Origin: Anaerolineales bacterium UBA877
GTDB taxonomy: Bacteria > Chloroflexota > Anaerolineae > Anaerolineales > Villigracilaceae
Direction of reading: 5' to 3'
Length of the DNA: 5,083 nucleotides
NCBI GenBank assembly: GCA_002294405.1
Contig: DBFP01000008.1
Coordinates: 1,716-6,798, forward strand
Of this stretch, positions 1 through 5,083 are shown piece after piece (within the stretch, counting starts at the first letter, position 1; each line of letters begins with the position of its first letter). A program made the translations under genes and the position numbers. The notes below the pieces were generated by a model, which saw only the letters and a program-made list of their open reading frames with translations, was not told the DNA's origin and made no database searches.

Positions 1-2
1 TC

Positions 3-1376
3 TACCCCTACATCCCTAATTCTGTACCAGAAGTGAAAGCGGAGATGCTACGGACAGTCGGTGCGTTGAGCATGGACGAATTATATGCGGACATTCCTGC
101 CGACCTGCGGTTAAAGGGTAAACTCAACTTGCCAAACCGACTCCACTCAGAGGCTGAGTTGATCCGTCATGTGGATGGTTTGCTCAACAAGAATCGTTCT
201 ACCCGCGAGACGCTCAGTTTTCTTGGCGCAGGCTGTTATCAGCACCAGGTACCAGCTGTGTGCGACGAGATCAACTCCCGTGGCGAGTTCCTCACTGCAT
301 ATGCCGGCGACCCGTACGAGGATCACGGACGCTTCCAAGCTTTGTTCGAGTACGAAAGCATGATGGCTGAACTACTCAACATGGATGTTGTTAACGTACC
401 AAATTATGATGGCTTCCAAGCTTCGGCAACAGCCTTACGCATGGCGGCACGCATCACCGGGCGGTCAATCGTCCTGGTCCCGGTGAATATTTGTGCTGAC
501 AAGCTTTCAAAGGTGAAAGAATACCTCGAACCTGATATCGCTATCGAACGCATCCCTTTAAACCCAAAGAGCGGCTTGCTTGACCTGGCTGTCCTGAAGA
601 CTCTTCTAAGCGAACAAATCGCAGCCGTCTACTTTGAGAACCCCAGCTATCTGGGCCTTCTCGAAACCCAAGCCGATGAAATCAGCGCTTTAGCCCACAA
701 CACGGGGGCACTCAGCGTCGTCAGCGTGGATCCACTCTCACTGGGTGTGATCCGGCCCCCAGTCGAATACGGCGCTGACATTGTCTGCGGGGATATCCAG
801 ACCTTGGGCGTCCATATGCAATACGGTGGAGGGAACGGTGGCTTTATAGCTTCTAATGACGATGTTAAAACCGTGATGGAATTCCCTTCTCGGCTGTTTG
901 GTGTCGCACCGACCATCGTAGAAGGCGAGTACGGCTTCGGTGACGTGGCTTACGAGCGTACTTCCTTCGCATTGAGAGAACAAGGAAAAGAATGGGTCGG
1001 TACTGCTGCAGCATTATGGGGCATCACTGCCGGTGTCTACCTGGCTCTGATGGGACCGCAGGGTATGGTGGAGATCGGCGAGAGCATCATGCAGCGCTGC
1101 CGTTACGCCATGAAAAAGATTGCTGCTATTCCCAATCTGAAGGTTACTTTTAACAATACGCCACACTTCAATGAGTTTGTCGTCAATTTCGACAAGGGGG
1201 GTAAGACGGTGGTAGAAGTCAATCAAGCTCTATTGGACCGGGATATCTTTGGTGGCAAGGACCTATCGGATGAGTTCCCTGCCCTGGGTCAGAGCATTCT
1301 TTTCTGCATCAGTGAAATTCATTCAAAGGATGATATTGATCGCCTGGTCAGCACCCTGAAGGAGGTGGTGAAATGA
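3..1376 (+). CDS. gcvPA: Glycine dehydrogenase (decarboxylating) subunit 1, GcvPA-like, 5' partial
   Basis: This is the N-terminal-half subunit of a split P-protein. With GcvPB it would decarboxylate glycine in the cytoplasm and load the aminomethyl group onto lipoyl H-protein. The reading frame is open from the window edge. It reads YPYIPNSVPEVKAEML before the first candidate start (GTG at 33), and YIPN near the N-terminus is typical of the family, so the true start is most likely a few codons upstream of the window. Family landmarks are ELYADIPADLRLKGKLNLP (about 75-131), SFLGAGCYQHQVPAV (216-260), the FEYESM segment ending at 362, YDG (about 405-413), GADIVCGDIQTLG (771-809) and a C-terminal GGKDLSDEFP (1252-1281). 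Several canonical motifs are altered: the usual TAYTPYQPE is TAYAGDPYEDHG, and the REKATSNICTNQAL region is replaced by REQGKEWVGTAAALWG (about 978-1025). The length of about 450 residues is normal. It overlaps gcvPB by four bases. The family is secure; the substrate is assumed from the family. Confidence 0.9.
   Translation, partial: YPYIPNSVPEVKAEMLRTVGALSMDELYADIPADLRLKGKLNLPNRLHSEAELIRHVDGLLNKNRSTRETLSFLGAGCYQHQVPAVCDEINSRGEFLTAYAGDPYEDHGRFQALFEYESMMAELLNMDVVNVPNYDGFQASATALRMAARITGRSIVLVPVNICADKLSKVKEYLEPDIAIERIPLNPKSGLLDLAVLKTLLSEQIAAVYFENPSYLGLLETQADEISALAHNTGALSVVSVDPLSLGVIRPPVEYGADIVCGDIQTLGVHMQYGGGNGGFIASNDDVKTVMEFPSRLFGVAPTIVEGEYGFGDVAYERTSFALREQGKEWVGTAAALWGITAGVYLALMGPQGMVEIGESIMQRCRYAMKKIAAIPNLKVTFNNTPHFNEFVVNFDKGGKTVVEVNQALLDRDIFGGKDLSDEFPALGQSILFCISEIHSKDDIDRLVSTLKEVVK
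1359..1367 (+). promoter_or_regulatory. Shine-Dalgarno sequence of gcvPB
   Basis: AAGGAGGTG is a near-complete match to the anti-Shine-Dalgarno sequence. It lies inside the last codons of gcvPA, five bases before the gcvPB ATG. With the ATGA stop/start overlap at 1373-1376 it points to coupled, roughly equal translation of the two subunits, as expected for a heteromeric enzyme. Confidence 0.85.
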
Positions 1377-2935
1377 AACCAATTAACCCAAAACCATCCC
1401 CGCGCCGATACCACCAAGCAAGTTGGGATGAGCCGGTCATCTTCGAATTAAGCCAGCCAGGCCAGCGCGGTGTTCTGTTGCCGCCGGTTGAGATAGGGAT
1501 CGAGCAGGAGGTAGGCAACCCGGCTCAGATGCTACCAGACCCGCTTCGGCGCACTGTCCCACCAGCTCTACCTGAGATGTCACAGGTCCACGTTTTGCGC
1601 CACTATGATCGCATCTCGCAGGAAAACCTGGGTGTGGACTTGAACATCGACATTGGGCAAGGTACCTGCACGATGAAATATAGCCCCAAGATCAACGACC
1701 AGTTGGCGCACACACACAAATTGACCGAGCTTCATCCTCTGCAGGACTTTTCCACCGTGCAGGGAATCCTGGAGGTAATGTACCGCTTAGAGGGGATGCT
1801 TAAGGAAATCTCCGGTATGGACCGCTTTTCGTTACAACCGGGGGCAGGGGGGTCAGCGATCTATGCAAATATTTGCATGATGCGAGCCCACCACGCCTCC
1901 CGCGGCGAAGGCAAACAGCGCGATGAAGTCATCACGACCATCTTCTCACACCCCTCGAATGCTGCAGCAGCCAAGGTAGCCGGATATAAAGTCATCACGC
2001 TGTATCCTGATTCAGAAGGGTATCCAGATTTCGAGGCACTTAAAGCGGCTGTCTCAGAGAGGACTGCCGGCCTGTTGATAACCAACCCTGAAGATACCGG
2101 AATATTTAACCCCAAGATTGCAGAATTCACGCGTATTGTCCACGAAGCGGGGGGAATATGTTCTTATGACCAAGCAAATGCCAACGGCATCCTTGGAATA
2201 ACGCGGGCTCGCGAGGCTGGGTTTGACCTGTGTCATTTCAACCTCCACAAGACATTCTCGACTCCGCATGGTTGCGGGGGTCCAGGAGCCGGCGCCAGCG
2301 GGGTGACAGAAAAACTAATCCCATTCCTGCCTGTTCCCACCACAGAGTTCGACGGTCAGAAATATTACCTGGATTACAACCGCCCCAAGAGCATCGGCAA
2401 AATACGCCCGTTCTATGGTGTGACAGCTAATATCCTAAGATCATATGCATGGATTATGAGCCTGGGTGCAGACGGTTTACGAGAAGTGGCTGAAATTGCC
2501 GTGCTCAACAACAATTATTTATTGAAGAAAGTACTCGAGATCCGCGGCGTCAGCGCTCCTTATGCCAAGGGCAAACGACGCGTCGAGCAGGTGCGGTACA
2601 GTTGGGAGCAATTGACCCAAGAGACTGGCATCCACTCGGAGGAGATCGAAATCCGCGTGACCGACTTTGGCATGCATTACTGGACCAGCCACCATCCATT
2701 TGTCGTCCCCGAACCAATGACCCTTGAACCAACCGAGTCATACTCCAAAGCAGATTTAGATGAGTACGTCGCCGTGCTCAATCAGATCTCCACTGAAGCC
2801 TACACCAACCCTGAGATCATCAAGACTGCTCCGCATAACAGCACTGTCCATCAAACCCAACAAGAGCCTTTCGATAACCCCGATGAGTGGGCCGTCACCT
2901 GGCGGGCATACCGGCGTAAGACAGGAAAGAAATAA
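1373..2935 (+). CDS. gcvPB: Glycine dehydrogenase (decarboxylating) subunit 2, GcvPB-like (PLP-binding)
   Basis: This 520-residue protein is the PLP-carrying subunit of the split P-protein. The Schiff-base lysine is K293 in FNLHKTFSTPHGCGGPG, almost identical to the family consensus. D266 in YDQANANG (265-272) sits where the aspartate that contacts the PLP ring nitrogen is expected. Other landmarks are FELSQPGQRG near residue 24, GTCTMKYSPKIN from residue 97, ELHPLQ near 121, SLQPGAGG (153-160), RPKSIGK before the FYGV segment, EPTES near 452 and the C-terminal APHNSTV. Departures from the textbook sequence include GTCTMKY for GSCTMKY, SLQPGAGG for SLQPAAGAHGE, and FSHPSNAAAA (from 191) for SAHGTNPASA. 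The stretch around 392-450 also looks longer and different from the usual C-terminal region. At about 520 residues it is slightly longer than many GcvPB proteins. The start is set by the strong Shine-Dalgarno site and the overlap with gcvPA. The PLP fold-type I assignment is secure; glycine as substrate is likely but not shown. Confidence 0.9.
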   Translation: MKPINPKPSPRRYHQASWDEPVIFELSQPGQRGVLLPPVEIGIEQEVGNPAQMLPDPLRRTVPPALPEMSQVHVLRHYDRISQENLGVDLNIDIGQGTCTMKYSPKINDQLAHTHKLTELHPLQDFSTVQGILEVMYRLEGMLKEISGMDRFSLQPGAGGSAIYANICMMRAHHASRGEGKQRDEVITTIFSHPSNAAAAKVAGYKVITLYPDSEGYPDFEALKAAVSERTAGLLITNPEDTGIFNPKIAEFTRIVHEAGGICSYDQANANGILGITRAREAGFDLCHFNLHKTFSTPHGCGGPGAGASGVTEKLIPFLPVPTTEFDGQKYYLDYNRPKSIGKIRPFYGVTANILRSYAWIMSLGADGLREVAEIAVLNNNYLLKKVLEIRGVSAPYAKGKRRVEQVRYSWEQLTQETGIHSEEIEIRVTDFGMHYWTSHHPFVVPEPMTLEPTESYSKADLDEYVAVLNQISTEAYTNPEIIKTAPHNSTVHQTQQEPFDNPDEWAVTWRAYRRKTGKK

Positions 2936-2944
2936 GTGTGACGA

Positions 2945-4114
2945 ATGGAGCACAAGCGATTGGGATTGATCGTCAACCCCATCGCCGGGATCGGCGGACG
3001 GGTGGGGCTGAAAGGCAGCGATAGTCTTGATATTCAACACCGCGCCCGAATGCTGGGTGCAGTGCCGCTGGCTGGTGATCGAGCTGCCTCTGCATTGGAG
3101 CTTCTTTTTCCACTATCAGAAAACATCGAATTACTGGTTCCTCCTAATGAGATGGGAGAGACGGTCGCTCGCCACTGTGGATTTTCCCCCCAGGTCATTC
3201 AGACCTCTGATCTGCCAAACAAGTCTATCACCCCCTTTTGCACTGGTAGAGGAGAAGGGGGTGACGAAACGACCCCTGAAGATACCCGTCGCTCAGCCCG
3301 AATCATGCGGGAGGCTGAAGTCGATCTAATTCTGTTTTCCGGTGGAGATGGGACAGCCCGCGATATTTACACCGCTATCAGCAATGACTTCCCGGTGCTG
3401 GGTATTCCTGCTGGCGTCAAAATCCAATCGGCGGTCTTTGCCACCACACCACGAAGGGCCGGAGAATTGGCAGCGGAATTCCTGCAGGGCAAGGGGGTCC
3501 GCCTACAAGAGGCCGAAGTCGTAGACCTAGATGAGGACGCTTACCGGTTGGGGCAGATCGTTACCCACCTGTACGGCTACTTGAAAATCCCCTACCGGCG
3601 TGAGGTCATCCAGAATCAGAAAGTCCCCTCTCCGGCTGGTTCAGCGGTTCAAATGCAAGGAATTGCGACAGATGTAATCGATCAGATGAAACCGGATTTA
3701 ACTTACATTTTAGGACCCGGCACAACCACCCGAGCCATCGCCACCCGGCTGGGATTTCCGAAAACGCTGGTCGGCGTGGATGTATACACCCGCGCAGGTG
3801 TAGTCGCCCTTGATGTGAACGAATCCTGTCTCCTGGAACTTCTCGAAACCCGTCTTGCCAAAATCATCGTCACCCCCATCGGCGGGCAGGGATTCTTATT
3901 TGGGCGGGGCAACCAGCAGATCGGGCCGCGCGTGCTCCAAAAAGTCGGCCGCGGGAATATCCTCGTTATCAGCCTGTCAGAAAAATTAATTGCCCTGAAA
4001 GGTGAACCATTCCTGGTTGATACCGGTGACCCAACTGTGGATGAAATGCTAGCAGGTTATCTACCCGTTATCACCGGGTATCGAGAGCAGGTTGTCTACC
4101 GGGTCGCGTCGTGA
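2945..4114 (+). CDS. ATP/polyphosphate-dependent NAD kinase-like protein (COG3199, AcoX type)
   Basis: This 389-residue protein belongs to the NAD kinase/diacylglycerol kinase superfamily. The N-terminal LGLIVNPIAGIGGRVGLKG is the COG3199 signature, and GGDGTARDIY (GGDGT at 133-137) holds the catalytic-type aspartate D135. GIPAGVK (153-159) replaces the GINxGxLGFL motif of classical NAD kinases, again as in COG3199. GPGTTTRAI (from 257) and GGQGFLFGRGNQQ (313-325) are conserved C-terminal glycine-rich loops. Members are predicted to phosphorylate NAD, or are called AcoX in acetoin dehydrogenase operons; biochemical proof for most is lacking. The ATG lies nine bases after the gcvPB stop. The nearest purine-rich site, AGGAAAG (2923-2929), is 15 bases away, so translation probably relies on coupling. 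Residues of about 92-108, before TTPEDT, look like an extra segment and coincide with an inverted repeat in the DNA. The family is secure; the substrate is inferred. Confidence 0.88.
   Translation: MEHKRLGLIVNPIAGIGGRVGLKGSDSLDIQHRARMLGAVPLAGDRAASALELLFPLSENIELLVPPNEMGETVARHCGFSPQVIQTSDLPNKSITPFCTGRGEGGDETTPEDTRRSARIMREAEVDLILFSGGDGTARDIYTAISNDFPVLGIPAGVKIQSAVFATTPRRAGELAAEFLQGKGVRLQEAEVVDLDEDAYRLGQIVTHLYGYLKIPYRREVIQNQKVPSPAGSAVQMQGIATDVIDQMKPDLTYILGPGTTTRAIATRLGFPKTLVGVDVYTRAGVVALDVNESCLLELLETRLAKIIVTPIGGQGFLFGRGNQQIGPRVLQKVGRGNILVISLSEKLIALKGEPFLVDTGDPTVDEMLAGYLPVITGYREQVVYRVAS
3228..3264. repeat. Intragenic inverted repeat (palindromic insertion candidate)
   Basis: TCACCCCCTT at 3228-3237 is the exact reverse complement of AAGGGGGTGA at 3255-3264. 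The stem can be extended inward by one G-U wobble and one T-A pair, leaving a loop of about 13 bases. It lies inside the NAD kinase-like gene and encodes the peptide ITPFCTGRGEGGD in frame. It falls in a part of the protein that seems longer than in other family members as I remember them. It could be a small mobile palindromic repeat that settled in coding DNA, or a chance structure. No T-tract follows, so it is not a terminator. Confidence 0.6.
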
Positions 4115-4117
4115 CCC
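4101..4117 (+). other. Small hairpin spanning the stop codon of the NAD kinase-like gene
   Basis: GGGTC at 4101-4105 pairs with GACCC at 4113-4117. Two further pairs inside (one G-U, one C-G) give a seven-pair stem with a three-base loop that covers the TGA stop. It is followed by a pyrimidine stretch (4115-4128) rather than a run of T, so it does not qualify as a rho-independent terminator. It could slow mRNA decay or ribosome passage between the two genes, or mean nothing. Confidence 0.3.
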
Positions 4118-4147
4118 CCTTCCACTTCCAACACAGGAGAAGATGGA

Positions 4148-4153
4148 ATGTAA
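4148..4153 (+). other. Possible start-stop element (ATG TAA) upstream of the SDR gene
   Basis: ATG at 4148 is followed directly by TAA. AGGAGA at 4135-4140 lies seven bases before it, a good spacing for ribosome binding. Ribosomes could bind here and stop at once, 16 bases before the SDR start. A second ATG at 4143 is in frame with the SDR gene but lies only two bases from AGGAGA, too close for normal initiation. No function is shown. Confidence 0.25.
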
Positions 4154-4154
4154 T

Positions 4155-4161
4155 AAAGGAG
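4155..4161 (+). promoter_or_regulatory. Shine-Dalgarno sequence of the SDR gene
   Basis: AAAGGAG lies eight bases before the ATG at 4170. It decides the start in favour of 4170 over in-frame codons at 4092 and 4143, because the resulting protein begins MNTLANKVALITGG, the normal SDR N-terminus. Confidence 0.85.
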
Positions 4162-4169
4162 TTTGTCAT

Positions 4170-4931
4170 ATGAATACACTCGCAAACAAAGTTGCCCTGA
4201 TCACAGGTGGAGCCTCCGGCATCGGACGTGCCACCGCCATCCTGTTCGCGCAAGAGGGAGCAGCCGTCGTCCTCGCGGATATCAACGTCGAGCAAGGCCA
4301 ATCCGTCGTGGCGGAGATCGAAGCGGCTGGTGGAAAGGCCCTTTTTTTCCTCTGTAATGTTGCCAGGGCCGACGACTGCCGCGCGGCAGTCGAAAGGACC
4401 ATCGCAGCCTTTGGCGGGTTGCACATCCTGTTCAACAATGCCGGGATCATCCGCCGCGCCGACGTGCTCGGCACCACGGAGGAAGAATGGGACCGGGTGA
4501 TGGCGGTCAATGTCAAATCTGTTTTCCTGATGAGCAAATACGCCATTCCGCACTTGGAAAAAGCGGGCGGCGGATCGATCATAAACACCAGTTCAGGCTG
4601 GGGGATGAGAGGGGGTGGGAATGCCGTTTCATACTGTGCCTCGAAAGGGGCTGTCACCAATATGACGCGTGCCATGGCGATCGACCACGGGGCGCAGAAT
4701 ATCCGCGTCAATGCCGTCTGCCCCGGCGACACGGATACGCCCATGCTGCGTAGTGAAGCCAGGCAGCTTGGTCAGGATGAGGAGACCTTCATGGCCGAAG
4801 CCGCTAAGCGTCCGCTGCGCCGCTACGCCCAGCCGCTGGAAATTGCCCAAGCCGTGCTCTACCTCGCCAGCGACACGGCCAGCTATGTCACCGGCGCGGC
4901 CCTGGTCATCGATGGGGGCGGGCTGGCGTGA
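4170..4931 (+). CDS. Classical short-chain dehydrogenase/reductase (SDR family)
   Basis: This 253-residue cytoplasmic oxidoreductase has a complete set of classical SDR motifs. The cofactor loop TGGASGIG is at 12-19, and D37 at the end of the second strand (VVLADIN) favours NAD(H) over NADP(H). NNAG is at 89-92. The catalytic tetrad is N114, S142, Y155 and K159, with the 13-residue Ser-Tyr spacing of the family. CPGDTDTPM and the C-terminal YVTGAALVIDGGG complete the fold. Length is typical. The segment between S142 and Y155, SGWGMRGGGNAVS, is glycine-rich. The substrate cannot be read from sequence; relatives include glucose 1-dehydrogenase, 3-oxoacyl-ACP reductase and diol or sugar-alcohol dehydrogenases. 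It lies 55 bases after the NAD kinase-like gene on the same strand with its own ribosome site, so it may share the transcript. Its codons look richer in G and C than those of gcvPA, which may mark a different origin. The family is certain, the role unknown. Confidence 0.93.
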   Translation: MNTLANKVALITGGASGIGRATAILFAQEGAAVVLADINVEQGQSVVAEIEAAGGKALFFLCNVARADDCRAAVERTIAAFGGLHILFNNAGIIRRADVLGTTEEEWDRVMAVNVKSVFLMSKYAIPHLEKAGGGSIINTSSGWGMRGGGNAVSYCASKGAVTNMTRAMAIDHGAQNIRVNAVCPGDTDTPMLRSEARQLGQDEETFMAEAAKRPLRRYAQPLEIAQAVLYLASDTASYVTGAALVIDGGGLA

Positions 4932-5003
4932 GCTTTTTCAGCAGAGATCAACGGGGACCAACCGCGATAGAATAATATGGGCTAGACGATTAACTGTGCT
5001 TCC

Positions 5004-5009
5004 AAGGGG
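5004..5009 (+). promoter_or_regulatory. Candidate Shine-Dalgarno site of the last gene
   Basis: AAGGGG lies eight bases before the ATG at 5018, a normal spacing. It is the main support for reading a gene start there. Confidence 0.4.
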
Positions 5010-5017
5010 TGGTATAT

Positions 5018-5083
5018 ATGCGGATCCTTGAAAGGCGAGAGAGTATTCCTCTTGCCGATTGGTTATCCAAAAGGTTTAGGAGT
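5018..5083 (+). CDS. Start of a possible further gene, 3' partial, product unknown
   Basis: ATG at 5018 opens a frame that stays open for 22 codons to the window edge. An in-frame TAA at 4991 bounds it upstream, leaving GTG at 5009 as the only other nearby start. The peptide begins MRILERRESIPLADWL and continues with basic residues. It has no signal peptide or membrane segment and I do not recognise it. Support is the ribosome-site spacing, the + strand orientation shared with all genes here and the 86-base gap after the SDR gene, a plausible intergenic length. A run of 22 open codons could also be chance. Confidence 0.4.
   Translation, partial: MRILERRESIPLADWLSKRFRS

Noticed and set aside
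33..35. GTG as the start of gcvPA
   Set aside because: The frame is open upstream to the window edge and encodes YPYIPNSVPE, which matches the family N-terminus, so GTG 33 is an internal valine codon.
4092..4169. N-terminal extension of the SDR protein from 4092 or 4143
   Set aside because: The extra residues overlap the end of the kinase gene, match nothing in SDRs and lack a properly spaced ribosome site, while 4170 has a good one.
4342..4348. Run of seven T as a slippage or frameshift site
   Set aside because: The SDR frame is intact through it and encodes the expected LFFLCNV strand, and no alternative product is indicated.
4600..4619. G-rich run resembling a G-quadruplex
   Set aside because: Only three close runs of three or more G are present, and they are explained by codons for Gly, Trp, Met and Arg in the SDR active-site loop.
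4071..4744. Long minus-strand open frames at 4071-4553 and 4166-4744
   Set aside because: They lie opposite a fully convincing SDR gene, show no family motif, and are a common by-product of GC-rich coding sequence.
4968..4973. TAGAAT as a -10 promoter box before the last candidate gene
   Set aside because: No recognisable -35 box lies about 17 bases upstream, so the match is too weak to call.
4932..5017. Transcription terminator after the SDR gene
   Set aside because: I found no stable stem followed by a T-run; the TTTTT at 4934-4938 follows the stop without a hairpin.

Overview
The window reads as a bacterial metabolic operon, entirely on the + strand and tightly packed. It holds the two subunits of a split glycine dehydrogenase (P-protein of the glycine cleavage system), an ATP/polyphosphate-dependent NAD kinase-like protein of the COG3199/AcoX type, and a short-chain dehydrogenase/reductase (SDR). 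It closes with a possible first stretch of a further gene cut by the window edge. No RNA gene, mobile element, CRISPR array or clear rho-independent terminator is visible.

Layout: bases 3-1376 carry gcvPA, cut at its 5' end. Bases 1373-2935 carry gcvPB, overlapping gcvPA by four bases (ATGA) behind a strong Shine-Dalgarno sequence. Bases 2945-4114 carry the NAD kinase-like gene, nine bases after gcvPB. These three look like one translationally coupled unit. After a 55-base gap the SDR gene occupies 4170-4931, with its own good ribosome binding site. It looks more GC-rich than gcvPA and could be a separately acquired part of the operon or a different unit. Bases 4932-5017 hold no gene, and a candidate gene start with a plausible ribosome site lies at 5018.

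The split P-protein, the COG3199 kinase and the composition fit a free-living, probably anaerobic bacterium. I think of Chloroflexota (Anaerolineae-like) or Desulfotomaculum/Moorella-like Firmicutes, but the sequence alone does not settle this. No H-, T- or L-protein gene lies in the window. If the P-protein acts on glycine, it would decarboxylate it and pass the aminomethyl group to a lipoylated H-protein encoded elsewhere. The COG3199 protein could link this to the NAD(P) pool.

The main points of interest are three. Both P-protein subunits depart from the textbook GcvPA/GcvPB signatures at several active-site-region motifs while keeping the PLP lysine, so they form a distinct subfamily whose substrate deserves testing. 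The kinase gene carries a perfect 10-bp inverted repeat inside what looks like an extra in-frame peptide segment just before the catalytic GGDGT motif, as if a small palindromic element had inserted into the coding region. The association of P-protein with a COG3199 kinase recalls the acoX gene of acetoin dehydrogenase operons, which also encode a lipoyl-dependent complex.
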